Assembly (NCBI GenBank): GCA_035048495.1
Contig: CM068552.1
Span: 14,752,501 to 14,816,500 of the forward strand
Source: Euptelea pleiosperma
Lineage: Eukaryota; Streptophyta; Magnoliopsida; Ranunculales; Eupteleaceae
Direction: 5' to 3'
DNA length: 64,000 bases
Part shown: positions 45,831 through 57,400 of the stretch, one piece after another
Layout of the letters: the number at the start of each line of letters is the position of its first letter
Numbering within the stretch: the stretch's first letter is position 1
Position numbers and translations under genes: made by a program
Notes under the pieces: model-generated
What the model was told of the DNA's origin: nothing
Seen by the model: the letters and a program-made list of their open reading frames with translations, nothing else
Database searches by the model: none

Positions 45831-47698
45831 TCTATACTAAAGCTAACGCATAGAACCACGCTTCTCTCTCCATCTTTTTTTAGTTTTTTTCCAAAAATAA
45901 CCCTAGACACTTAAATATTGTGCCTAAAAACATTAAGGATAGTTTAGACTTTTAGACCAATTGAATTCCGTTTTGCTTAAAATCCCAATTAATTATTCTT
46001 AATTCCCTCCCCCAATCTTAAGTTCTTTCCCAATGTGTCCTCCACCCTTTTATGTTCCAAAACGTCTCTTTCCCATTACCACCGCGAATAACAACATTCC
46101 ATAAAACGTCTTTTTCCCATTACCACCACCATTCCATAACTGCCTTGGCTATCCATCTCCTCTCCTTCAATAATAAATCTCAAAAAATCTGTGTGTCTTC
46201 GCCTCTCCCGTTCTCTTTAAATAAATTCAATTCATCATTTGCTTCTTCCTCATCCAGCCTCACAAATCCCTTCAACTTCTTCTTTATATATTCATTAATC
46301 TTTCATCTTCGTTTGCTCTTTGCTGTACTTTTTCTTTAATCATCTTTCTTTTTCAAAAAAAAAAAATATAAAATTCAGTTGTTTAAACCCTGATTACCAT
46401 TCCTTTTTGGGGAATATTTTTTTCCCCCTTTGGCTATTGTTGCCTTCAACATCGACATCGGGGACATGCTTTCTAGTTGCCAGTGACATCATCTTGGCCA
46501 TTAGTTGTCAAGTTGGAGGGAGTCATCACCCTTTTTAATCTGGATTCAAGCTCAAAACGCGTCAAAACACATCGCTCCAGTTTCCAAATGAACATCATCT
46601 CGCCGGAGTGTCACCATTTGTTAGAGACTTATCGGATATGTTTCGGTATCGACTTACATGCTTTCTGAAACTCCAACGAATTAAAACTTGACTTATAGAC
46701 TGCTTTAGGTTGGTGGGCCACAAAAAAGGCTGCTGACCATGGACTGTAAGTACAAATCCTTCCACCTGATTAACTCAGTTACTCAAGAAAGTTTATTTGC
46801 AACAGGAAACACTTGATCATTCCCAAGTATCTTCTCTCGAGATTTTGTAAAAAAAAAATTCTTCTGTACGATTTTTTTTCTCTTTCAAGTTTGAAGTTTT
46901 TTTTAATGATTTTTGTCTCATCTCATCCCCCTCGAGTAAAACTTTAACAGGGCGCAATATGAGCCACATGTCACACCCTTAGAGGACTATGACCATATGG
47001 CTGTTTTTCAATCCCTAAGTGGACCTACAAACCAAAAAATAAGCTTGATTAGTGATTTCAACCCTTTGGATCTTTGTACCTCAAATAATGGTCAATAATG
47101 CTCAAATTACCACGGTTATAATCAACCCATTAAAATACTTCCAATCCAATGCCTAAAAATCACTAATCAAGCTGAGTTTTAGTTTGTAGGTCCACCGAGG
47201 GATTGGCCAAACATCCATACTGTCAGAGTCCTCTAAGAGTGTGCCACATGGCTCATATTTACTATTATAATGATGATGAGAACTGTTTCTGATTAATATT
47301 TTTACTAATTTTTTTTTATCATTAAATGAATTTCTTATATACTTTTTGACAAAAATAATACATAAATGGTATCATCAAGACATCATAACCAACATTTAAA
47401 TTTGACCGTTACGACGGTGATAACTTTTCTTTTTACACTTTTTTATTGTTATATTTGTTTCTTATATACTTTTGATAAAAATAATAGTATAAATAGTAAC
47501 ATTAAGAAATTATTATAGATCAGATTTAAATTGGACTACCGTTGTAACGGATAGGCAACGTAATTGTATGGACTCACATCATAATAAAAAATTCAAAATA
47601 TTATTATTGTTATTTTAATTTTTTTTAAATAACGTTAATTTATTATAACTTTTTTATAGATCACAGAGAACTGAGATAAGCATGGGCAAAAACATTAG
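45831..47698 (+). mobile_element. Non-autonomous Helitron, first of a head-to-tail array
   Basis: Starts TCTATACTAAAGC at 45831 after an A. It ends 'gggcaaaaacattag' at 47698 followed by T; the 3' hairpin is worn ('gataagcatgggc'). About 1.87 kb. It contains an M9 MITE (46935-47262). The interior has pyrimidine-rich DNA with no recognisable captured gene. Confidence 0.65.
46935..47262. repeat. M9 MITE inside the Helitron
   Basis: Left end GAGTAAAACTTTAACAGGGC and right end 'gccacatggctcatattt', with the usual centre and 'cagagtcctctaagagtgtg'. The G-boxes have decayed to CACATG. The outer right end is worn. Confidence 0.7.
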
Positions 47699-47700
47699 TA

Positions 47701-49297
47701 TCTATACTAAAGCAGAGAAGTGCCGACGTGGCACTCTCTGCTCTCAGCGAGCCACGTCAACAAGCGTTTCTCTCCCTTTCTAATTCTCTTTTCCAAACAC
47801 TAATATTTCTAAAATCTTTCCAATTCTTTCTTCACAACCATTACAACTCTTTATAATTCTTAAAATCTTCTTAATTCTCTTTTCAAATATTTAATATTCT
47901 TACACAACTGCTATAATTCTTTTCAATTCCTAAAATCCCTCATAATATTTTCACATTCTATTACAGTTAGATAAGGAAATTAATCACCCTCTTTAATCTC
48001 TCACCTTTTCTCTCCACCGTCTTACAAGGGCTATATAAAGATTTGAAGGGTTATTATATCAACGCATTCTCTCAATTCACTCTCACAAATATGAGCTTTG
48101 AAAGATTTTGAAAGGCCCCTATCAAGTTTTTTTGTAATAGACAAATGAAAGTTTGTGGTGCACATATAGGGATTTATCTTGCCTTTGCAGTCTTCTATGC
48201 GAGAAGATTAAATATTATCTTTTTATGCATTTTTTGTGTTTTTATGACATTTTTATGTTATTTTATTTTTCTTTACTTATTTTTATTTGCACTAGGGTGA
48301 CCATGTATAGTTTTCAAATTAGTATATGTTATAGGATTTGTATAAAATTTATACATGACGTTCTGCACTGTTCTTTCCTGACATACAATTACATTTATAG
48401 TTATTTTTTAATCTGATTTTTTATTATTTGCCTTTTATTTCGTTTATTTTTTTATTTTTAGGTATTGATTATCGGTTGGTGCTCGACCTTCAAAACATGT
48501 CCATCATTGAGATTAACTTGGGACATGATAAACAAAACTAAAGTTGCTATTAACTACATAGATGATCGGAATATAATGACACTAGGGTTATCACATCATT
48601 TCGGCAACATTCTAAAAGTCCATCCTTTCTTTAGTTTATTTTTGTGAGTAGGTAAATAATAAAATATTTTCGATGACTTCTATTTAAATTTTATGCCAAA
48701 AAATTTTAGAAATATATTTTCAGTTTTGATCCATAAAAATATTGCCTACAAGTTTGAAGCTTTTTATACATTAAAATAATTTCAGTTCCTAAATCCCCAA
48801 GGATCAAATTCTAAAAAAGTTTGGATAGCCATTTTTTGACTTGAAAGTCTTTAGTCCAAAATAATAAATTGTTTGGATGACCATTTTTTTAAAAGTATTT
48901 ATTCCGTGAAAATATATTTTTAATCCAAAAAGTATTTTTATAAAAAATGGTTGAAAGCTAATTTTCTAGTAAAAAAAGACTTTTCAAAATTTTGCTAGCT
49001 AAATGAACAAAATAAAAAAAGAAATAGTTTTTGGTAGAAGTCCCCTTCCAAAAAAATAGACATTATTTTGGTGGGACCAACCTAAAGAAAATAAAGATAT
49101 TTTGCATTAGTGAGGATCCAAATGACCTTTTAAGAAAAACATATTTTTAAAAATATACTTTTAAAAAATTTATTTTTTTAAATAAATATTGTTTGAAAAA
49201 TGGCAATCCACACTCCCTTTATTTTTTGCTTAATTACTAATATTATTTTTAATTTTTATTTCTTCGCCCGTGCTTTAGCACCGGCCAAAAACACTAG
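47701..49297 (+). mobile_element. Non-autonomous Helitron, second of the array, 1.6 kb
   Basis: Starts TCTATACTAAAGC at 47701 after an A. It ends with the hairpin GCCCGTGCTTTAGCACCGGC (49266-49285), ten or so bases, then CTAG at 49294-49297 and T. Only two bases (TA) separate its start from the end of the first copy. No Rep/helicase frame was found; interior frames are low in complexity. Confidence 0.85.
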
Positions 49298-49312
49298 TTA
49301 TCTCTACTAAAG

Positions 49313-50180
49313 CTCGACCCTGCTGAGGTGGCGCTTTCTCCAGCTTTTTTATCTATCCCAAAAACACCCCTACACAAAAACATCTCTCTTGTCATTTCTA
49401 CTACTCCCCCCTCTTTAATTCTTAAATTCCCTCACATCTCTAATTAATTCCAAAACGTCTTCTCTTTCCAATCTCACGACTCTCCCTCTCCTTATTTCAT
49501 TCATTAATTCCTAATTAATTTCAAAACGTCTTTTCTCTTTCCAGTGTCATGACTCTCACTGTCCTTATTTCATTCTTTTAAACTTATTCCCAAAACGTCC
49601 ATACTCAAAAATATTTAGCCTATCTATTTCTATTATCTATACTAAAGCTCAACATTGCTTACGTGGCGCTCTCTTTATCTTTTTTTATCATTTTTTTTCA
49701 GAAATATACTTCAAAAAATACCCTCGACCCTATTGAGGTGGCACTTTCTCTAGCTTTTTTATCTATCCCAAAAACATCCCTACACAAAAACATCTCTCTT
49801 TCCATTCCTACCACTCCCCCCTCTTTAATTCCTTCATTAATTCTTAAATTTCCTCACATCTCCAATTAATTCCAAAACGTCTTCTCTTTCCAATCTCACG
49901 ACTCTCCCTCTCCTTATTTCATTCAGTAATTCCTAATTAATTTCAAAATGTCTTTTCTCTTTTCAATCTCACCACTCTCACTCTCCTTATTTCATTCTTT
50001 AACTTATTCCCAAAACGTTCATACTCAAAATTATTTAGCCTATCTATTTCTATTATTTATACTAAAGCTCGGCATTGCTTACACGACGCTCTCTCTATCT
50101 TTTTTTCATCGTTTTTTTTTTGTTAGAAATACCCTCGACCCTGCTGAGGTAGCACTCTCTCCATCTTTTCTAGCTTATTA
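49313..50180 (+). repeat. Tandem repeat, about 2.1 units of 415-420 bp
   Basis: 'ctcgaccctgctgaggtggc' occurs at 49313, 49733 and about 50146, and the sequence between is duplicated ('aaaacatctctctt', 'ccaaaacgtcttctctttcc', 'tagcctatctatttctatta'). Each unit includes a Helitron 5' end, so the duplication is internal to the Helitron array. Confidence 0.85.
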
Positions 50181-50446
50181 CGAAAAAGTCTTTACACAAA
50201 ATGTTATCGTAAATATGGGAAAGAATTTAATTTTCTTAAATAAAATGTTTCAACTCCTTAAACTTTTGATCTCCCCAAATTTCTCCAACCTATTTAAGTA
50301 AATACCCACATATTATGTTATGTGCTTACAAAAATATGGATTTTTAAGACTTCAGCAAACCAAAACGTCTCACCTCCTTAAATCATTGAACTCCTAAAAT
50401 CTCTTATCTCAATTCTTCATATCTATCTATTTATATTTTTTTTTCA

Positions 50447-51150
50447 GATTTGAACAAGGCAACGTTGCAGTATGTGGTCCTTTTAATTCGGTTTAAGCTT
50501 TTCTTTATTTCAGAAAAATCGATCAAGTGGTGCAAAAAAAAATCTATCAATCTTAGTGGTGAGTTCCTTTTAATTATTGACTGTGTAAAAAATATTACTC
50601 TTATTTATATTTCTTTTTTTAAATTTGATCAGGACGACATTGCAGTTAGTGGCCCTTTTAATTTAGTTTAAGATTTTCTTCATGTCAGAGAAATCGATTG
50701 AATGGTGCAAAAAAAAATAATACTCTGAGAAATCTTAACGGTGAGTTACTTTCATTTATTGTCTGTGTAAAAAAATTAGTCTTATTTATATTTCTTTTTA
50801 TTTTTTATTTTAAATTTGAATAGGATAACGTTGCAGTTGGTGGCACTTTTAATTTGGTTTAAGATTTTCATCATGTCAGAGAAATCGATCAAATGATGCA
50901 AAAAAAAAAACTCCGAGAATCTTAGCGGTGAGTTCCTTTTAATTATTGTCTGTGTAAAAAAAATTATTCTTATTTATATATTTTTTTTCTAAATTTGAAC
51001 AGGACGACGTTGTAGTTGGTGGCCCTTTAATTTGACATAAGATTTTCTTCATGTCAGAGAAATTCATTGAATGGTGCAAAAAAAAAAAACTTGAGAATCT
51101 TAGCGATGAATCATATTAATCATTGACTATGTAAAAAAAATTACTCTTAA
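50447..51150 (+). repeat. Tandem repeat, four units of about 180-190 bp with splice-like edges
   Basis: Four units begin near 50450, 50631, 50820 and 50997. Each has 'tttgaacag', a conserved core (GACGACGTTGCAGTTGGTGG, 'catgtcagagaaatcgat', 'tggtgcaaaaaa', 'aatcttagcg') and 'gtgagttcct'. The core is bounded by an acceptor-like AG and a donor-like GTGAGT. Frames are broken in most units. Confidence 0.85.
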
Positions 51151-52080
51151 AATCTCTATTTTGGCATGGCCCGCATGGATGTTTCATGTTTAAACCACCG
51201 TACATGTACATACCAAAAATCAACCTGATTGATTATCTGTAATTATGTTTAACACTTGGATTGATTCTACCCGTTGAATTGAAGCATTTTTTTTAGTACA
51301 AAATCCAACGTCTAAAAATCACCATGAAACCTCAAATTTTTCCAAATTTTTAGGGGTTGTTTTATGTTTCCATTTAAATAAAATTGTTAAATAAAGAATC
51401 CAACTCAAATACCAAAACCATAATCATAAGCCCCTTACGTAGGATCTCAACCTAAACCATCTAAAAATATTGGTTATAAAAAATTAAATTAAGCCAACTA
51501 ATTATATTCAGCAATCAAAGCATATACATGAAATTAGGCGTGTGCCATGATCGTCTCTATATAATATAAACAACATGATATCTAACCAAATATATGATAT
51601 TGGGTAAACCATCCAACCTTTACACCGTCATGTTCCTTTTGTCAAACACAAATAAAAAAAAAACCTTGAGTTGTCAAAAAGATGATAATAGCCTTGAATC
51701 TTTAAACTTATCTTACATCTTCGAAGTATGATTCCCCTCAACATCTTCGGTACCGACGGGCCTTTTAAAAATTTAATACACTGAAAATACCAGATGGCAC
51801 TTTTGGGTTTACCTGACCTATGAATGTTTGGTCTACCACTCAGAGCAACTATACACCAAAAGTCGGCATGATTGGTGATCTCTAGCAGTCAAATTTAACA
51901 CTTTTTCACTATAATTTTATGAAGTCCAAGATGAAAAAAATGCTCAAACCCAATGGCTAGATATCACTTATCAAGTTGAGTTTTAGAGTGTAGGTCCTAC
52001 AAGGGATATGCTAACATCCATTGGTTATTGTGCTGAAAGCAGAGTGTGCCACATGGCATTTTAGAAGAGATGTGTCAAAC
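51151..52080. repeat. Diverged MITE fragments inside the Helitron region
   Basis: 51165-51330 ('gcatggatgtttcatg', 'aaaatcaacctgattgat') and 51775-52075 ('gaatgtttggtctaccac', 'tgattggtgatctctagc', 'aagtccaagatgaaaaaaat', 'gtgccacatggca') resemble the palindromic MITEs elsewhere, at low identity. Confidence 0.5.
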
Positions 52081-52337
52081 TTTTAAAACGGTAATATGAA
52101 TATTGAAACCAAAATTTTGTTTGGTGTTCACAAGTAAAAATTGTATTTCATTAATATTAGTTTTCACTATTCAATTTCACTTAAATTTTGTAATTCTGTA
52201 GAATAAGAAAATGTGACATAACCAGTTGAAGTTTGAGTTTAAAGATAAACAATTTAGTTTAACTTAATCAATTGATTGCATCCAAAAACTTTTTTTTTTC
52301 TGTCGTGTTAGTGAGCTATGAACATTTCGATTATTTA

Positions 52338-52369
<32 letters not shown>

Positions 52370-52640
52370 ATGCTTTAATTCTTTAACAATCGCCTGTGCT
52401 AAGCACATGTCAACAACCCTAGTATGCCAAGTGTTTTTAATTCTTGTAAGAGTAGAGAAGAAGCTAATACTGTCAGTCCAGGAAACAAAGCCTAATGGGA
52501 GCACGTGCATTGGATGTGAGTGATTGTAGGGGCATTTTGAAAGAAGTGGCAAAGTATGAGAGTTTCAACCCAAAGATAGTTTTAGAAGTTTAATTTGGAG
52601 GGGCAAATCTGTAAATTGACAGTCCTGGTTATAAGGACTA

Positions 52641-52799
52641 TCTATATCACGAAATAGGGAAGTTGTCTCCTCCTCTTCTAGGCTTCATAAAGAAGGGCCG
52701 AGATCTTATCTTCTAACTGGATGGTGGATCTCAGTCACTCACACCCAATTTTGACAAACGCTTTGTCGTGGAGTGCTGTGAGCACGGGCCACCTACTAG
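52641..52799 (+). mobile_element. Mini-Helitron-like element, copy 1 (159 bp)
   Basis: Starts TCTATATCACG after A and ends with hairpin GTGCTGTGAGCAC and CTAG (52796-52799) followed by T. Body 'gaagggccgagatcttatc'. Non-coding. Confidence 0.75.
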
Positions 52800-52803
52800 T
52801 TTA

Positions 52804-52963
52804 TCTATATAACAAGGGAGCTTAGTTGTCTCCCCCCTTTATAGATTTCAATAAAGAAGGGCTGAGATCTTATCCCCCAACTGGACGGTGGATTTCAGCC
52901 ACTCACACCTGATTTTGGTAAACACTTTGTCGGGGAGTGCCGTGGGCACAGGCCACCCACTAG
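52804..52963 (+). mobile_element. Mini-Helitron-like element, copy 2 (160 bp)
   Basis: Starts TCTATATAACAAGG after A, four bases after copy 1. It ends with hairpin GTGCCGTGGGCAC and CTAG (52960-52963), then T. Confidence 0.8.
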
Positions 52964-53054
52964 TTTTGAAAATATGAAAGAAATTAAATGATTAAAAGAA
53001 GTTACTTTAAAAGCATAAATAAAATGGCATGATAAGTAATTTAGTGATTATGAA

Positions 53055-53228
53055 TCTATATAACAAAACAGGAAAATTGTCTCCCCACTTATAACCCCTC
53101 TTATCGGCTTCATAAAGGATGGCCGAGATCTTATCCCCCAAATGGATGGATGGTGGATCTCAGCCACTCACACCCAATTTTGGAAAATGCTTTGTTGAGG
53201 AGTGCTGAAGGCACGGGGCACCTGCTGG
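53055..53228 (+). mobile_element. Mini-Helitron-like element, copy 3 (174 bp)
   Basis: Starts TCTATATAACAAAACAGG after A and ends CTGG (53225-53228), which still fits CTRR, followed by T. The hairpin is partly worn (GTGCTGAAGGCAC). Confidence 0.7.
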
Positions 53229-55510
53229 TATAATAAATGTCATAGATAGTAATTAAGTAGTTAAATAGAGTTTTTTTTTTAATGGCCACTAAGTTTTTTG
53301 AGAATAAATCTTTGATGTTGATGACAATCAACAGACCACTATGAGCCACTTGGTACACTTAGCGACTACTGACTGCATGGATGTTTGGTCCATCCTAGTA
53401 CATTTTAAAGAGCTAATAGGTTATAGGTGCCTATGTTTATTTTTTATAAGCAACTAATATTGAACGTCGTGCCCCAACCCACGTTTTGGCTTTAAAGTAG
53501 TATTAGATGTATCTCAACGGAAGGGGCTTCGCTTACACTTTCAAGTCCGATTCTACTAATTAGGCCCATTAGATAAACAATCCAGGTCTAAACTTTGTGA
53601 ATTGGGCCCAAAAGTCATATTTAGGAATGGCCCATAAACTCCAATGATAAAACATGACATGTTGCTAATATCTTTAAATTAGTGAGGAGAAGAACAGTAT
53701 ATATATATAAAGTCAACATTAATGCAGACACCAACCCATTCAAATGGGTCGCTCCAGAACCATTTAATTCATGATGGTAATGACGATGTTGATAGGCAAC
53801 CATATAACCGGTCCTTTGTTTTGGAGGGTAAGGACAAAGCCCACAAATGCAGCCCCACAAAATAATAGGGCTTGGAATGGGTCGGATCCGGATCAGGCTT
53901 AGGTATATCCTGATTAGGATTCGACTTTAATTATTTTGACCCAGATCTGGATCCACCTCAGATCCATAACCAGTGGGAAATAAGGTTCAGATTTGGTACA
54001 AAATAGATATGGGGTGGGTTTAGGGTTTGGTACAAGAAACTAAACCTGGATTGAACCTGATCTGGCTACCTAAAAGCAGGATCAGAACCCAACCTAAGAA
54101 AAAAAACAGATTAGGATCTAATATAAGAATCCAAACCATAATTAGCAAATCGTGAAGCGGCAAAAATTTCGCCCATTGAAAAATGAGTTTAAAACAATTT
54201 GGGTTAAAAACAAATGGTCAAAAAGAAGATAATGTCAAAAAAGATCGATAAGCGAGGACTTCGGGACAAAAATGCCCGATGACTCGGTCCACTGTCATTT
54301 GACCAACGATGACTCAAGTTGACTGTCGAATTTTGGATTAAAGGACAAAAAGGCCATTTTCTTCAACTTTGAAACAAGAGTTCAGGCCAAAATCCAAACC
54401 CCAAATCAAATGGCTGAGATGGACAGCCAACCAAGATATTTCAATGGGTTGGCCGCCAATCACAGGTGATATCTTCAGTGCGACATTGGTGCAAGTGTAG
54501 TCGCATGAACAAGAATGAATTTTATTCATGAAATTTTTAAAATTATGGGATTGTTTCTGATTTTTTAATATCTCATATTTTTTTCGCGATTTTTGAAAAC
54601 ACTGTGAACCGTGTTTTCAAATTCTTATTAAAATTGGGCTTTAAACATATGGTCCAGAACATAGTTCGAAGTCTCTGCGGATCCCATTCTGGATCAGGCA
54701 ATCCGGATCGGATCGATCCCCACTGATCTGAACGATACTAGGGTTTTCTCGCTAGGATTGTTCGGGATCGCCTGGATTTCTAACTGTGGTCCAGATCGGG
54801 TTCGAACTCGGGTCTAACCCGCCCCATTCCATCCCTAGATTGCAGCCCCACAAGCCAACCCCTTGTTGATAGGTAATGAGAAGTCCCTTTCATGCTCTCT
54901 CTCTCTCTCTCCCGTAGACAACTTGGTTTCCGTGGACTCATTCAAACCCAACCTCAGAGACAAAATAGTAAAGCTTTGGACGTACTATACTTTTTCACAA
55001 ACAAACAAACCAAAGATGTTTAGATGAGAATTATCCAATACAGGTGAGGTTCATCATCCTCAAAGAACATCATGATTCCACACCCTCTGATCAGATTGGC
55101 CCTGAGATCAATCTTCAAAGACCACTGACTGATGATCATGGAGTTCAAACCACACGAATCTCGAGTACCATTACACGAATCCCAAAGTCTAATCATAAAT
55201 TTCAAAATCAATAAGAAATTGGGTATCGGCTCTATCATGCTTTTCCTCCTACTTAACCAACAAAACTATATAGGGACAGGTGTGTGTATTCTGTCGATTC
55301 TGTTCTGTTCTCCCAATTCTTAGCCCAAAGATTTCTGCTTTTTCATTGTTCTCATCGAAATTTCTCGTGTTTGGTGTTCTTAAAAATTCGCCATTTTGAA
55401 CGTTTTTTTATCGCATGGTGAACAGGTGTCTGTTTATCTCCGTCGGGGAGATTATAAATTTATTAAATAAATTGAAATCAGAAGAATTTGATTCTGGGTT
55501 TTGTTCTCAG
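53229..55510. other. Intergenic region before the heptahelical protein gene
   Basis: 53290-53400 is an M9 half ('gagccacttgg', 'gatgtttggtcca'). 54230-54520 is a fragment of the 949-1752 family. 54896-54918 is a CT microsatellite. A likely untranslated exon of the next gene ends at 55510 (CAG then GTAAGT). No other gene. Confidence 0.45.
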
Positions 55511-55658
55511 GTAAGTTTGCTTTGTTTTCTCATCTGGGTTTCTCGTTTTGAGGCAAGAGGTCAAATCTTTTAGTGTTTTTGTTCGTTTATTAATCTTGTT
55601 CTTGGCTAGTTTTTGATTCTTGGTTTTGTTTGATTTTTTTTTTTTGGATTTTGAAGGG

Positions 55659-55933
55659 ATGATGGGTAGTGCTTGTGAGAATTCGAAGGTTTCTTCGGAG
55701 ACATTGGAGAATCGTGGGGTAGATTGTGAAGATGAGGATCGGGTTTGTTTGAAGGAAGGGAAAGGGAAAAGACTGTGGAAGAAGGTGAAGTATCAGCTCG
55801 TTGAGTACCACTCATTGCCTGGTTATTTGAGGGACAACGAGTTCATTGTCGGTCATTATCGATCAGAATGGCCGCTGAAGCAGGTCTTTCTCAGCATTTT
55901 CACCATTCACAACGAGACTCTCAATGTCTGGAC
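55659..55933 (+). CDS. Heptahelical transmembrane protein (HHP, adiponectin-receptor-like), first coding exon
   Basis: The exon runs from an acceptor at 55656 to a donor at 55933 (GAC then GTAAGG) and gives 91 codons plus two bases. The cytosolic N-terminus has the diagnostic KGKRLWKKVKYQLVEYHSLP block (about residues 35-54), then YLRDNEFIVGHYRSEWP and LSIFTIHNETLNVWT, after which family members enter their first membrane helix (HLIGF). HHPs are seven-helix proteins of the PAQR family linked to sterol and sugar signalling. Two adjacent ATGs (55659, 55662) are possible starts. The 5' untranslated intron is 55511-55656. No following exon was found to the end of the window, so either the first coding intron exceeds 8 kb through transposon insertion or the gene is broken. 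Confidence 0.85.
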
Positions 55934-57056
55934 GTAAGGATTCTATCCCAAAAAAAATTAACATTTTTTTTATTTTTTGTGCTTTCTGAATTTTGTTACA
56001 ATCCAATACTTCAGTTTTTTTTTTATCTTGCAAGGTTGCCTTGTTTGAATCTCAAGTAATGGGGTGTGTTAAAATTGCAATTTGATACAGCCCTCTCCCC
56101 AAGAAAAAGGATTTAATTTGGAAACACAATTAGCAATTTTGTTAGGATTTATTTATTTTTTGGTTCAGTTTTGATTTTTTGTTTGCTAATTCAGAGATTT
56201 ATTTATAATTAAGGGTTGTGGGAGAGGTATTACATACAAATTTTGGAGAAAATATTAATCTTATTTGAAGCTTCAAGCTCTTTGGTGGGGTTGATTCCAT
56301 CTTCTCTTTGGGTTTGGTGGTGTTGATTCCAACAACCAGCTTGTCGTGTTGATTCTACAAGCTTTTCTTCTTCGCTTTTGCTATTTTCTCTTCATGTTTC
56401 TGTTGTCTACTCGTGGAGTACGGATTCGACACCTTCTTTCGCCATAAATTTTGGTATCAGAGCTGAAAATCGCTGGAGAAACTCACAAAAATTGCCGGAG
56501 TTGCTATCACGGTTTGCCAACGTTCTAGCAACGTCCGTGAATTCTCCCTCTGATTTCTTTTTGCCGGAATTCTTCCCATACGCTGGTAAGTCCTTGGCTT
56601 CAATTTCATTGCTTGCCATGCCTTCAATCAAATTCTAACCCCGCCGTGCTGTGGGAGGTTGAAGACAACCTCTATTGGGCTTAAGAGAGTTATGTGGGCC
56701 TAGTCTTTAAAGAGTTAAAAGCCTTTAAGTCCAAACCATTGACTTAAGCCCAATCCATTGCTCAAAACCCATAAGTCCAAATTAAGTCCACCACATAAGG
56801 TTGAACCACGACCCGGACCGACCCGTTTGCACACCCAAGTCATACCAATTACCGACCCGATTACCCACCCCGTTTGTTATCCCTGCATCCAAATGAACCT
56901 CAGCCTATTCTGCCCTATTCCCACATCCTAACAGGCCATGTTCCTATTATGTCCTACCCTCACATCCAAACATGTACTATCACTGTTTTGTCCTATAACT
57001 TGAAGTCTAGAACTAAACAAGTCTAGCCCTAAACCTAGAACCAGATAGTCCAGTCC
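55934..57056 (+). mobile_element. Presumed HHP intron: LTR fragment with primer-binding site
   Basis: TGGTATCAGAGC at 56452-56463 is an exact primer site for initiator tRNA-Met, preceded by about 200 bp of T-rich LTR-like DNA ending near 'ttcgccataaattt'. About 190 bp later a possible LTR start, TGTGGGAGGTTGAAGACAAC (about 56655), appears. No gag or pol lies between. Likely a deleted copia-type element. Confidence 0.5.
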
Positions 57057-57135
57057 ATTTTTGGGCTGATTTTTGTAGGGGTGATCTATTGGTGAGGAGA
57101 TCATCCTCATCAAAAATCAGCTATTGATTCATCTT
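57057..57135. repeat. Fragment of the 20423-20799 MITE family
   Basis: 'gggctgatttttgtaggggt', 'gaggagatcatcctcatc' and 'attgattcatcttccatgtg' match one end of that element. Confidence 0.6.
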
Positions 57136-57400
57136 CCATGTGGGTATGCCAAAATTGTTTTTTTGTCGAAACAGCAGAATCTCAGCAACAAGGAACTCAT
57201 GTGGGTGTCGAATATCATGAACACAAAGGGGAAGCTAATTTTGAGGATGTAATAGACGGAGTTGGTGGCGGACCCAGAATTTTGTTCCAGGGTGGACAAG
57301 GGGGCATACGACAAAGTTGAAGGGGGGCAAAACGAAAAGAAAAATATAAGGGGGGTAATTTCTATCTTAGCCATGCCAAAGAACAAGAAGGAAATTTGGT

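Larger units (their letters stand above)
49301..52422 (+). mobile_element. Further Helitron sequence with several 5' ends and one 3' end
   Basis: A new 5' end TCTCTACTAAAGC begins at 49301, three bases after the previous CTAG. Two more 5'-like ends are at 49636 (TCTATACTAAAGC) and about 50056 (TTTATACTAAAGC). One 3' end follows: TGTGCTAAGCACA hairpin (about 52395), then CTAG at 52419-52422 and T. The interior holds tandem repeats and MITE fragments, so the unit may be several stacked insertions. Confidence 0.65.

Noticed and set aside
46052..46339. 95-codon frame in the first Helitron as a captured gene
   Set aside because: Pyrimidine-rich low-complexity sequence with no domain; capture cannot be claimed.
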